Assembly (NCBI GenBank): GCA_030706735.1
Contig: JAUZNZ010000010.1
Span: forward strand, 1 to 64,000
Origin: Bacteroidota bacterium
GTDB taxonomy: Bacteria > Bacteroidota > Bacteroidia > Chitinophagales > Chitinophagaceae
Reading direction: 5' to 3'
DNA length: 64,000 nt
Shown: positions 41,121-48,307 of the stretch, in pieces
How positions within the stretch are numbered: the first letter of the stretch is position 1
Layout of the letters: each line of letters begins with the position of its first letter
Notes under the pieces: model-generated
The model's input: the letters and a program-made list of their open reading frames with translations, nothing else
What the model was told of the DNA's origin: nothing
Database searches by the model: none
Position numbers and translations under genes: made by a program

Positions 41121-41679
41121 ATGCTGATTGTGTTTGATCCTTTCTCTTATTCAGATATTCTTCATATAACTCATAGGCAATTATCATCGCCAGAGGACCG
41201 TCCATCGGGGCCGAGACCACTCCTTGTGGATCGTAAATCCTGTTCAATGCAGGTTCAAGTTCGCCTTGCCCGCTCCGCAGCAGATATTCGTCATCCCAGT
41301 GGGTCGCCCCGCTTTGCATGTATAAGACAATGCTGTCCTGCTCTTTCCTGAATCGGTCAATCTTCTCGTACTCCTTCTCCCAGAACTCTTCTGCGTCCGG
41401 CAAGCCACTGGCAGGGCAAAACAAGCTCGCCTCGAATACCAGGGTATAAAATTCAACTCTTCCAATGAAACGAGGTTTTACCTCCCTGAACAAATGAATT
41501 TCTTCCAACTTATTGTCGAATGGATGCGCCGCCACAAAGTCCTTAAGCCGCTCCCAATAACGCATACTGCACCGGATGCAGGCTTCCGCTCTGAACTCTT
41601 CTCCCCGAGGCTGTTCCCATAATTGCTGTACGTCGTGCAAGAGACCCGAATATAGTTCCTTGAATTGCTCATTGATCAT
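41110..41679 (-). CDS. Short RteC-like protein 2
   Basis: 189 residues, paralogue of RteC1, with CSMRYWERLKDFV, EEIHLFREVKPRFIGRVEFY, KIDRFRKEQDSIVLYM and WDDEYLLR. First gene of the RteC2-RteC1 operon. Its ATG overlaps the stop of a 10-codon upstream frame (ATGA) and stands just after an attenuator-like hairpin, so translation and transcription into it look regulated. The promoter is the C1 leader about 400 bp upstream. Function unproven; a regulator is inferred from the family. Confidence 0.7.
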   Translation of the reverse strand: MINEQFKELYSGLLHDVQQLWEQPRGEEFRAEACIRCSMRYWERLKDFVAAHPFDNKLEEIHLFREVKPRFIGRVEFYTLVFEASLFCPASGLPDAEEFWEKEYEKIDRFRKEQDSIVLYMQSGATHWDDEYLLRSGQGELEPALNRIYDPQGVVSAPMDGPLAMIIAYELYEEYLNKRKDQTQSAYDQ

Positions 41680-41708
41680 CTCAAAAGATCATTAAAAGGG
41701 GAGGGCAT
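41676..41708 (-). CDS. 10-codon upstream ORF coupled to RteC2
   Basis: ATG at 41708, preceded by a GGGAGGGAGA ribosome site, codes for MPSPFNDLLR and ends in a TGA that overlaps the RteC2 ATG. The start codon lies in the loop of a strong hairpin and the ribosome site in its 5' arm. This geometry suggests a leader peptide that controls RteC2 by attenuation or coupling. Confidence 0.45.
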   Translation of the reverse strand: MPSPFNDLLR

Positions 41709-41722
41709 ACTTCTCCCTCCCC
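41694..41722 (-). terminator. Attenuator-like hairpin before RteC2
   Basis: Read on the minus strand, GGGGAGGG and CCCTCCCC form a perfect 8-bp stem with a 9-nt loop, followed by TTTT, 15 nt before the RteC2 start. This is the form of a rho-independent terminator but located inside the leader. Confidence 0.6.
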
Positions 41723-41751
41723 ACGCTGCCGTAACTAAAAACAAACAGTGT

Positions 41752-41859
41752 CTACCATTTACAAATAAATGCGGGGAAAGTGGACACAATCCCCGGATAG
41801 GTTAATGTACTGATTCCTGCCGGCTCCAACCGGCAAGCTTCTTTGATCACAATACGCAT
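41752..41859 (-). CDS. Possible 35-residue peptide ORF in the RteC leader
   Basis: ATG at 41859 opens 35 codons ending in PGIVSTFPAFICKW. No clear ribosome site. The stretch PGIVSTFPAF is repeated in frame upstream of the TonB receptor (51691-51714) with only third-position differences, although there it lacks a start codon. The same bases also form a hairpin, so the conservation may be structural rather than coding. Confidence 0.25.
   Translation of the reverse strand: MRIVIKEACRLEPAGISTLTYPGIVSTFPAFICKW
41772..41795 (-). repeat. Covarying hairpin element, copy P1
   Basis: A 24-nt hairpin with a 6-bp stem (CGGGGA/TCCCCG on the minus strand) and loop TTGTGTCCACTT. Copy P2 at 51691-51714 has the stem CAGGGA/TCCCTG and nearly the same loop; the G-C to A-U change is compensatory. 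Confidence 0.7.
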
Positions 41860-41996
41860 TCTTAAAAAGGGAGCATGTTGAAACAAATCCCCGTCGTGAA
41901 TACCACAGTCACAAATGAAAATACTATATCAACTGGCCTTGCCAGAACGACCCAAACTTACCGTTACGGAAATATGCTCAGATAGCCATAATGAAG

Positions 41997-42064
41997 TAAC
42001 GGGTGTAGATATAAGCTTCATCGCGATCCGCCAGGTTGCGCTCAAGACCAGGGCCCGTTTTCCC
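41997..42064 (-). promoter_or_regulatory. Leader repeat C1 (AACGGG...CCCGTTA)
   Basis: On the minus strand GGGAAAACGGGCC is followed by 48 nt and then CCCGTTA. The two arms pair, and a small CGC/GCG hairpin lies inside. The same design occurs at 46780-46846 and 53041-53107. It starts about 30 nt after the -7 box of the promoter at 42093-42125 and is the 5' leader of the RteC2-RteC1 transcript. Confidence 0.65.
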
Positions 42065-42092
42065 TATCTTGAATACAAACGACAAAGCAGTG

Positions 42093-42125
42093 CAAATATA
42101 AAATCATTTCGCCAACAAAAACAAA
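42093..42125 (-). promoter_or_regulatory. Bacteroidetes-type promoter of the RteC2-RteC1 leader
   Basis: TATATTTG (-7, TAnnTTTG) at 42093-42100 and TTTG (-33) at 42122-42125 with a 21-nt spacer. The C2 promoter has the same boxes and the same spacing. Confidence 0.65.
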
Positions 42126-42142
42126 CATGACCAAAAAATTAC

Positions 42143-42487
42143 CTATAACTTGTTTCCTTCTTTAGGGAAAATAATCCAGGGCTTGAACCTTTTTGCCTCC
42201 TCGAATTCCATGCTTGCATAACTGATAATGATGATAATGTCTCCAGTGGCACCCTTTCGCGCGGCCGGACCATTCAGGCAGCAAATGCCAGACCCACGTT
42301 CCCCGGTTATCAGGTAGGTCTCCAGTCTCTCGCCGTTGTTGACATTCACGACAGTGATCTTTTCATGCTCGACCAGGTTAGCCGCATCCATCAGGTCTTC
42401 GTCCAGCGTGAGGCTACCCACATAATTTAAGTTGGCCTCGGTGACTACGGCACGGTGCACCTTGGATTTCAATCTTTCAATATTCAT
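42143..42487 (-). CDS. panD: Aspartate 1-decarboxylase
   Basis: 114 residues, close in length to the usual 115-130. It makes beta-alanine from L-aspartate for pantothenate and CoA synthesis. The self-processing site is intact: Gly24-Ser25 in [12 protein letters not shown], which becomes the pyruvoyl group. Other conserved parts are [17 protein letters not shown], [14 protein letters not shown] and [12 protein letters not shown]. It stands alone here, flanked by RteC genes on both sides; panB and panC are not in the window. Confidence 0.95.
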   Translation of the reverse strand: MNIERLKSKVHRAVVTEANLNYVGSLTLDEDLMDAANLVEHEKITVVNVNNGERLETYLITGERGSGICCLNGPAARKGATGDIIIIISYASMEFEEAKRFKPWIIFPKEGNKL

Positions 42488-42520
42488 TCGTTCGTATTTG
42501 TTGATTTATGGTATAAATCG

Positions 42521-42528
42521 CAAAGATA
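42521..42528 (-). promoter_or_regulatory. Probable -7 box of panD
   Basis: TATCTTTG on the minus strand, 34 nt upstream of the panD ATG, fits the TAnnTTTG box. No well-spaced -33 TTG is evident. Confidence 0.4.
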
Positions 42529-42655
42529 ATATCAAGATCGTCTCTTAGCTCTTGACAAACATTGCAATCGGTTTGATTTTCGAATAGAAAATATTTTTCC
42601 GGCGGGATTAGTCGTTTTAATCGTCTCGAAGGTCTTATATGCGGGAGGAATAATC

Positions 42656-42683
42656 CCGTGCGTTGCCGTTTCAGCGCACGGGC
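42656..42683. other. GC-rich hairpin in the panD-RteC3 intergenic region
   Basis: Perfect 8-bp stem CCCGTGCG/CGCACGGG around a 12-nt loop. The 465-bp interval 42488-42953 holds this and a smaller CCGGAT/ATCCGG hairpin near 42790-42806, and no gene I can support. No T-run follows, so a terminator is unlikely; a structured RNA or operator is possible. Confidence 0.4.
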
Positions 42684-42953
42684 CTCCCATTGTTGCCTTG
42701 GGTCGATGGTTTAGCCTTGACAAGCCGTCGATACTGACTATCTTTTCTCAATTACCTTTTCCTATTAATTAGTCGCGCGAATGTCTTCCGGATCATCTAT
42801 CCGGGTCGCTTGATTTTCCGTGCCCTTTAGCAAAAGGTATAACCAAGAAAAACCAACCCTGATTAAGTTATTCTCATGTGACAGGTTGTTATAGTCGCAT
42901 CAAGGGTTTGTTTCTACTTACCCTTCCATTTTTTGAAACCACTACCTTATAAT

Positions 42954-43523
42954 ATGAAGCCCGGCTATCTCGCCGCCTATAAGCACCTCCTGAACAGGAT
43001 CCGTGAGATCCTTTCCGAACACCGTCCTGAGAAGGATAACCTCGAAGCCTGCTTCCGGACGGCGTTGTATTGTTGGGAAGAGCTCAAGAGTAGGATCAGA
43101 GAATGCGAATTCGACTCTGACGAAGAGGAAATCCGGTTCTTCAAATCCATCAAACCGCGATTCACGGGCTTGGTAGAGTATTATGCCCAACGTTACCAGG
43201 CGGCGTTATTCGCTCCGCATTCCAGCCCAGCCGCATCCCTATATTTTTGGAAAATGGAATTGAAGCGGATTGACCGGTTCTTTGCCTTTAATCAGGATTT
43301 TGTGCGTTATATGGAAAGTGGCGACACCGACCTCGACGAGATCTATTTCTTGCGTATTTATAGCGACCTGAGCAACGTGGAAAAGGCACGTGTCTATGAC
43401 CTTGACCCGGATGTGGCAAGTTCCCATGACTGGATCGTCAGTAAAATGATCGCTTTGGGCAAATACCGCTTCGATGTAGAGGCCGAGATCGTAAAGCTCG
43501 AACCGCTTAAAAAAAACAAATAA
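42954..43523 (+). CDS. Short RteC-like protein 3
   Basis: 189 residues from the ATG at 42954 (a TTG 21 nt upstream is less likely). Same RteC pattern: YCWEELKSRIRE, EEIRFFKSIKPRFTGLVEYY, KRIDRFFAFNQDFVRYMESG and LDEIYFLR. It is on the opposite strand to its paralogues and separated from them by panD. Only 14 bp separate it from the aminotransferase-like gene, so the two are probably one operon. A regulatory role is suggested by the family name only. Confidence 0.7.
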   Translation: MKPGYLAAYKHLLNRIREILSEHRPEKDNLEACFRTALYCWEELKSRIRECEFDSDEEEIRFFKSIKPRFTGLVEYYAQRYQAALFAPHSSPAASLYFWKMELKRIDRFFAFNQDFVRYMESGDTDLDEIYFLRIYSDLSNVEKARVYDLDPDVASSHDWIVSKMIALGKYRFDVEAEIVKLEPLKKNK

Positions 43524-43537
43524 CCCAATCGACAACC

Positions 43538-44626
43538 ATGCACCGTCTAGTCAAGACATCTTCCAGACCAACTGGAGGCGCTCTCAATTTTGCCGACACT
43601 CTCCCTTTCGACCTCGCCAGCAATAATAACCCTTTTGGCGCATCCCCTAACGCCCTGAGGGCTGCTCGGGCGCAACTCCACCATGTAAATGAATACCGTT
43701 TTCAAAATGACGATATCCTCCGTACCTGCCTGATCAAAAACTTCCAAAACTGCCTACAGCCTGACCAGATCATTACCGGCAATGGAAGCACCGAAATACT
43801 GGACTTGATCTGTCGTGCGTTTCTCAGTCCGGGGGATGAATGCATCACTTGCACGCCTGCATGGAGGCGTTACCGGGACAGCGCCAACCTGGCGGGCGCC
43901 GCCGCTCTGGAAGTGCCCCTCGACCCCATGGAATTCGCACCTGACACCGACGGCATTTTGCGGGCAGTCACGGAAAGAACACGCCTTATCTTCCTGGCGA
44001 GCCCGAACAACCCTACCGGAGCGGTCATATCCAAGCTCAGGATGGACCGACTGATTGCTGCCTTGCCTCCCCAGGTCATCGTCGTATTTGACGAAGTCTT
44101 CCATCATTACAATGTACGCCTTGATTCCGCACGCGCCCTGGACTATATTCTTCTTGGATTTCCGGTCATTGCCCTCCATACCTTTTCTGCCGCGTACGGA
44201 CTAGCCGGCTTGAGGTTAGGTTATGCCTTTTCGACACCGGGCCTGACGCGCAATCTGCAAAAATTGCGTCGCCCCTTTATGATTAATAGCATCAGCCATG
44301 CTGCCGCCATAGCGGCTCTCGATGATATGGACCACTTGAAGCGCGGCATTCGAGCCGTGATCCGTGAAAGAAACTGGCTCTGTAATAGCCTTGCCGATCT
44401 CGGCCTTCGGTTTGTTAACAGCCAGGCCAATTTTATTCTCATCCATTCGCCACAGCCCACCGCGATACTGGCGGACCAACTCCTGAAGAAAGGGATCATC
44501 GTAAGGCTAGGGGAGCCCTTTGGCGCCAATGGCTATATTCGGGTCTCGGTGGGTAAGCGGATGGCAAATAAGGCCTTCATCGCTGCCATGAACGGGATCC
44601 TTCGACCGCCGCCTGCTCGATTATGA
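43538..44626 (+). CDS. HisC-like aminotransferase homologue without the PLP lysine
   Basis: 362 residues of fold-type I, nearest in look to histidinol-phosphate aminotransferase: NNNPFGASP, GNGSTEILDLICRAF, SPNNPTG, VFDEVFHHY and a C-terminal GYIRVSVG with the substrate-binding Arg. The lysine that forms the Schiff base with PLP normally sits in TFSKAYGLAGLRLGY. Here the codon at residue 218 is GCC (Ala): TFSAAYGLAGLRLGY. All other signatures are kept. Transamination should therefore be lost; a binding, regulatory or non-PLP role is possible, or the allele is dead. Encoded with RteC3; histidine genes are absent from the window. Confidence 0.8.
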   Translation: MHRLVKTSSRPTGGALNFADTLPFDLASNNNPFGASPNALRAARAQLHHVNEYRFQNDDILRTCLIKNFQNCLQPDQIITGNGSTEILDLICRAFLSPGDECITCTPAWRRYRDSANLAGAAALEVPLDPMEFAPDTDGILRAVTERTRLIFLASPNNPTGAVISKLRMDRLIAALPPQVIVVFDEVFHHYNVRLDSARALDYILLGFPVIALHTFSAAYGLAGLRLGYAFSTPGLTRNLQKLRRPFMINSISHAAAIAALDDMDHLKRGIRAVIRERNWLCNSLADLGLRFVNSQANFILIHSPQPTAILADQLLKKGIIVRLGEPFGANGYIRVSVGKRMANKAFIAAMNGILRPPPARL

Positions 44627-44789
44627 ACTCAATTAAAGTTTTTTTTTCTGCGGGGCGGAACACATACATTAGAATGAAGATAAAATATCTTAAATAAGTG
44701 GTAATGGCAGGTTTATTTTCTGCTATTTGTCAATTTTCTGGATAATGTTTCCTTAATCCTCACATTTGCCCGGAAAATCCTAGCAAACA

Positions 44790-45788
44790 ATGAAAAGTGA
44801 CAACATCCTGGTAGTCGGCGCCGCCGGACAGATCGGCACCGAGCTGGTGCCCGCTCTCAGGCGTATCCACGGTGACCTTCACGTCGTCGCCGCAGACCTG
44901 CGCCCGCTCGCCAAGGAGAAAAAATCCGCCGGGCCATACGTCCAGCTCGATGTCCTGAATTACGGCGCGCTGGCGACCCTCATCACACGCTACGACATCA
45001 ACCAGGTCTACCTCCTGGCCGCCACCCTTTCGGCCATCGGAGAAAAGGATCCGCATCGTGCCTGGGACCTGAACATGCAGAGCTTGTTGAATATCCTCGA
45101 TCTGGCCCGGGAGAAGAGACTCGCAAAAGTATTCTGGCCTAGCAGCATTGCCGTCTTCGGTCCCGATGCCCCCCGGACTGCCTGCCCGCAGGATGCTGTA
45201 AAATCTCCATCCACCGTATACGGTATCAGCAAGGCCGCTGGCGAACAATGGTGCCAATACTATTGGAATAAATATCGCGTCGATATCAGGAGCCTACGCT
45301 ATCCGGGACTAATTAGCCATAGCGCGCCGCCTGGCGGAGGTACGACAGACTTTGCCGTAGATATCTTCCACCAGGCCGTCCGGCATCAAAAATATACCAG
45401 TTTTCTTCCGGCAGACACCTGCCTGCCCATGATGTATATGTCGGACGCGGTCCGAGCGACGATGGAGCTCATGGAGGCTCCTGCAAATCGGCTTCTCGTG
45501 AAAACCTCCTACAACCTCTCCGCGATCAGTTTTACCCCGGCGCAAGTAGCGAAATCTATCGCCCGTTACATCCCTGCCTTCACGATCGACTATGCTCCCG
45601 ATAATCGCCAATCCATCGCCGACTCCTGGCCAAGCAGCCTCGACGACTCAGCCGCCCGAAATGACTGGCACTGGGATCATGAATATGAGCTGGCAGGGAT
45701 CACCCGGGACATGCTGCTTCACCTGGTCACCGGGACGGAGCTGTCCCTTAGCGGTATCACCGACCTTTTGTCACCCATATCTCTCTAA
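44790..45788 (+). CDS. NAD-dependent L-threonine 3-dehydrogenase-like SDR/epimerase
   Basis: 332 residues, extended short-chain dehydrogenase. NAD-binding VGAAGQIGTELV at residues 8-19, LAATLSAIGEK, catalytic Tyr-Lys in STVYGISKAAGE, and RYPGLISHSAPPGGGTTDFAVDIF, LPMMYMSDAVRATMELM. This pattern is that of bacterial UDP-glucose-epimerase-like threonine dehydrogenases, which oxidise L-threonine to 2-amino-3-ketobutyrate. The partner KBL ligase is not next to it. The last 20 residues are an extension beyond the usual end. It is separated from the aminotransferase-like gene by 163 bp of AT-rich DNA, so it may have its own promoter; a strong terminator follows. Confidence 0.85.
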   Translation: MKSDNILVVGAAGQIGTELVPALRRIHGDLHVVAADLRPLAKEKKSAGPYVQLDVLNYGALATLITRYDINQVYLLAATLSAIGEKDPHRAWDLNMQSLLNILDLAREKRLAKVFWPSSIAVFGPDAPRTACPQDAVKSPSTVYGISKAAGEQWCQYYWNKYRVDIRSLRYPGLISHSAPPGGGTTDFAVDIFHQAVRHQKYTSFLPADTCLPMMYMSDAVRATMELMEAPANRLLVKTSYNLSAISFTPAQVAKSIARYIPAFTIDYAPDNRQSIADSWPSSLDDSAARNDWHWDHEYELAGITRDMLLHLVTGTELSLSGITDLLSPISL

Positions 45789-45992
45789 GAAATGGAACAA
45801 CTATTGGGCCTCGGTCGCTACTGAACCCATTTTAGTTGTTAGCTCTTAGAGCGGTTACGTGCGCCCCTCCCTCGGTTACTAACAGAGGGATCGAATGATC
45901 AGCAACAATTGATCCGACCCCATCGGGCAATGGTTGCCTTATATCATGCCTTTTTTAGCAAGTTTTTTTGCGGATATATCATAGGTACTATT

Positions 45993-46016
45993 CGGCCCCT
46001 TTGGGGCCGATTTTTT
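45993..46016 (+). terminator. Rho-independent terminator after the SDR gene
   Basis: CGGCCCC-TTT-GGGGCCG hairpin followed by ATTTTTT on the plus strand, about 205 bp after the stop. Confidence 0.85.
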
Positions 46017-46032
46017 CGTTTCAATAGCTTCT

Positions 46033-46365
46033 TTACCTTCTTCCCCGGATCTTTCTTAACGTAAATTCATTGATACCCAAATGAGCTGCCATGCATTTTG
46101 ATGAAACCCGCAGCACGATCTCCGGCTGTGTCTCCAGCATAAATCGGTACCGCTCCTCTGCACTCAACCCCCGCAATCCTTCTGCCTGACGCACGAATAA
46201 CTTCAGATACTTGATCGTCAGCACCCGGCCAATGTAATTGAACCAAGGGAAACTGTGATACAACTCTTCCAGCTCGTCGTAACTGATATAATAAAGCAGG
46301 CAATCCTCCAGTGCCTGAATATTTTCATGACTCTTTACCTGGTCATAACATGCTGCGTCGAAAGT
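46033..46365 (-). pseudogene. 5'-truncated Crp/Fnr-family regulator
   Basis: The minus-strand frame reads KSHENIQALEDCLLYYIS, FPWFNYIGR and, at the end, AEERYRFMLETQPEIVLRV and MAAHLGINEFTLRKIRGRR. These are the last part of the cyclic-nucleotide-like domain and the C-terminal helix-turn-helix of Bacteroidota Crp/Fnr regulators. The first 80-100 residues are absent: a TAA at 46366-46368 precedes the fragment and no ATG starts it. A TTG at 46263 could give a 76-residue DNA-binding piece. It lies downstream of leader repeat C2, so the leader may once have served the full gene. Confidence 0.75.
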
Positions 46366-46413
46366 TTAATCACTCATTTCTCGCTCCTCGCATCCTCACC
46401 AATCACATAAAAA

Positions 46414-46436
46414 GGGCGCCTATAGACATAGGCCCC
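46414..46436 (-). repeat. CTAT-loop palindrome H1
   Basis: Hairpin with arms GGGGGCCTAT and ATAGGCGCCC on the minus strand (one mismatch), followed by CTTTTTAT. It is one of four similar palindromes with conserved centre CTAT-AGAM-ATAG in plus sense (also 46569, 48805, 51788). The T-run makes it terminator-like on the minus strand. Confidence 0.65.
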
Positions 46437-46565
46437 CTACGTTGGTCTCGAAGCTTACGAGATCCCTTAGACACAACCCTTTCTTAGCCTGTGCATCCTG
46501 CCACCTGAAGTGTGGCATTCGGCGCGTACAATTGAGTCATCAGGACCTGCTTCGATAAAAGCCAA

Positions 46566-46631
46566 TCAAAGGAGCCTATAGAAATAGGCTCCTTGCACAT
46601 GATACTGTTTTGAGGGAATCTCTTCCCTCAT
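46566..46631 (-). CDS. Possible 21-residue peptide ORF in leader C2
   Basis: ATG at 46631 with a good TAAGGAG site 5 nt away codes for a 21-residue peptide ending VQGAYFYRLL; palindrome H2 encodes its end. An overlapping 38-codon frame (46484-46600, starting MCKEPISIGSFDW) uses the same palindrome in another frame. Only one of these, or neither, may be translated. Confidence 0.35.
   Translation of the reverse strand: MREEIPSKQYHVQGAYFYRLL
46569..46594. repeat. CTAT-loop palindrome H2
   Basis: Perfect palindrome, 11-bp stem (AAGGAGCCTAT arm) and a 4-nt loop. The 26 bases are identical to H3 at 48805-48830. Confidence 0.8.
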
Positions 46632-46779
46632 TTTTGCTCCTTACTCGAAAACTAAAAACGTGAAAGCCGATCTGGCCTAGGGTAGGGGTCTTTCAAATAA
46701 ATTCCCGTGACGACTTTCGTCATTAACATTTATCCGTACCGTTACCATGCACTTGAAACTCAACCAACGAAGCTTTAAG

Positions 46780-46846
46780 TAACGGGCATTCTCATCGCAT
46801 TACTGACATACGCCTGGCGACGTGTGAGACAAAGGCCCGTTTTCCC
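46780..46846 (-). promoter_or_regulatory. Leader repeat C2 (AACGGG...CCCGTTA)
   Basis: Same outer stem as C1: GGGAAAACGGGCC, 47 nt, CCCGTTACTT. The similarity to C1 extends upstream to the promoter and, more weakly, downstream (shared CGGG-ATTT-TTTGAA and GTTTTTAGTT stretches before a hairpin). It leads toward the truncated Crp/Fnr gene, 415 bp away. Confidence 0.65.
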
Positions 46847-46874
46847 CCATCTCATCTTGTCAAGACATGCTACG

Positions 46875-46907
46875 CAAATATAAAATCAATTCTCTGACAA
46901 TAACAAA
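46875..46907 (-). promoter_or_regulatory. Promoter of leader C2
   Basis: TATATTTG at 46875-46882 and TTTG at 46904-46907 with a 21-nt spacer, the same as for C1. Confidence 0.65.
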
Positions 46908-47002
46908 CGCTTGTTAGTATTTTTTATTGGAATTATTTAGGTGATTTTTTATGCAATCGGTTTCTCTTTAATGCAAAGCAATCCAGTTTGAAGCTTGAGT
47001 AT

Positions 47003-48031
47003 TTATAAAGTTCCACCTTGATCATTCAATCTCTCCACTCTCCTGAATCCTGCCGTTTTTGAGAAATCAATATTGTGTTTGAAGTTCCTTAGACATTCAG
47101 CCGGGTCCAGCCGATTAAAGTCCATCCCTGCCAGCGTTTCTGGATACGCGGCAATCGAAAGGATCACCTGAACTTCCATCCGTCCCGTTGCCATATTTAA
47201 TAGCTCAGTACGTGCATTGACGATCACATAGGCCAGCGGCAATAGGGCAAGCACTTCTCTGGCCACCCGAAGAATGCTGCTGCTAATGTGCTCTTGGTAA
47301 AGGCCATTCCGCTTCGAGGGCGGCATATCTCTCTTAGATAATTTGCCCGTCGAAGTTAGCGTCAATATTTGCTTAGGAATAGTATCCTCTCCATATACCT
47401 CAAGATCTACATTGATATGGTCAGGGAAGAAGTCAAACTGCAATTGCTTTCCAAGTGCCCCGATTTGCGAGAACGGATTAAACTGTTCAATTACTTCCAT
47501 AAAACCTTCAGGCTCCATGTTTAGCACTCCCCTGGCGACCAGTTGCGTTTTATCGCATTCTTCCTTATGCTTTTTATACTCCTCGTTTGCCTTTTCAAAT
47601 CCATCTTGATCTTTTTTCGCCGCGACCTTTATTTTGTTCTCCAATCCTAACTTCCTCCTCCGCTCCATCCCTAACAGCTTCACAAAAAACGACGGTTTGT
47701 AGTTTGCAAGAGTATTGGCCGCATTTTGTTCATGCTGACTTGAAAAGACCGGTTGATCCGGCGGCTCCTCAGCCATTATCTCATTCCAATTCACCATTTC
47801 AATCGGTTCTCTGTGGACGGAGACGAGCATAGTGATCAGTTCCTGGTAGTGTTCTACAAGGCTCGCGGCATCGGCCAGCATTTCCTGTTTGCGACGAATC
47901 CTTTTCACCTTTTCCGCTTCCTTTTCCCTAGGTTGATGCGCTCGCTCCATGCGATTTAAGGTCGCATTCGTGCTTCGCATAAAGCCACTCAATGTGCCCA
48001 TATTCTGTTGTTGGATTTTAATTAAATCCAC
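47003..48031 (-). CDS. Conserved-looking protein of unknown function, 342 residues
   Basis: Starts with GTG at 48031 (or ATG at 48001). Residues about 25-180 are charged and helical with coiled-coil character (REKEAEKVKRIRRKQEM, KEECDKTQL). The C-terminal half is compact: INVDLEVYGEDTIPKQILTLTSTGKLS, SSILRVAREVLALLPLAYVIVNARTELL and a MEVQVILSIAAYPETLAGMDFNRLDP stretch. No signal peptide, so probably cytoplasmic. I do not recognise the family. It starts 2 nt after a small interrupted frame and is divergent from a LytTR gene, which may regulate it. Confidence 0.75.
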   Translation of the reverse strand: MDLIKIQQQNMGTLSGFMRSTNATLNRMERAHQPREKEAEKVKRIRRKQEMLADAASLVEHYQELITMLVSVHREPIEMVNWNEIMAEEPPDQPVFSSQHEQNAANTLANYKPSFFVKLLGMERRRKLGLENKIKVAAKKDQDGFEKANEEYKKHKEECDKTQLVARGVLNMEPEGFMEVIEQFNPFSQIGALGKQLQFDFFPDHINVDLEVYGEDTIPKQILTLTSTGKLSKRDMPPSKRNGLYQEHISSSILRVAREVLALLPLAYVIVNARTELLNMATGRMEVQVILSIAAYPETLAGMDFNRLDPAECLRNFKHNIDFSKTAGFRRVERLNDQGGTL

Positions 48032-48033
48032 AA

Positions 48034-48240
48034 TTATAAGCTCTTTCTGATTCCCGCGAACAGGTGTTTTAACGGTTTTTTCTCATCGGGCAGGGCCATA
48101 TTTAGAAGACATCCCAAAAGCTCCGCGGCTATTTCAGACCCTCCTTCTTCTTTCCCCTGTTTAAATCACGGCCGCCTCTCTATTTCCTGATATTTTCTCA
48201 TCCATTTCTCTTGCGCCCCGAAAAAAGAAAAAAAGTTCAT
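48034..48240 (-). pseudogene. Small ORF with one in-frame TGA
   Basis: ATG at 48240 runs 24 codons (MNFFSFFGAQEKWMRKYQEI and four more) to TGA at 48168-48166. The same frame then continues for 43 codons (FKQGKEEGGSEIAAELLGCL..., ending HLFAGIRKSL) and stops 2 nt before the next gene. Both halves look coding. It is either a recent nonsense mutation, two tiny genes, or stop-codon readthrough; no selenocysteine element was identified. Confidence 0.45.
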
Positions 48241-48307
48241 TTCCGAGTAGTTGTTTTGCCTATTTCAATTGTCTTATTTGGGGGGCGATAGCTCTCAAAG
48301 GAAACCT

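Noticed and set aside
41915-42130. 71-codon plus-strand frame
   Set aside because: It is the reverse of leader C1 and its promoter; no coding signs.
42532-42723. 63-codon minus-strand frame upstream of panD
   Set aside because: Covers a GC-rich hairpin, has no ribosome site or recognisable content; listed only as intergenic.
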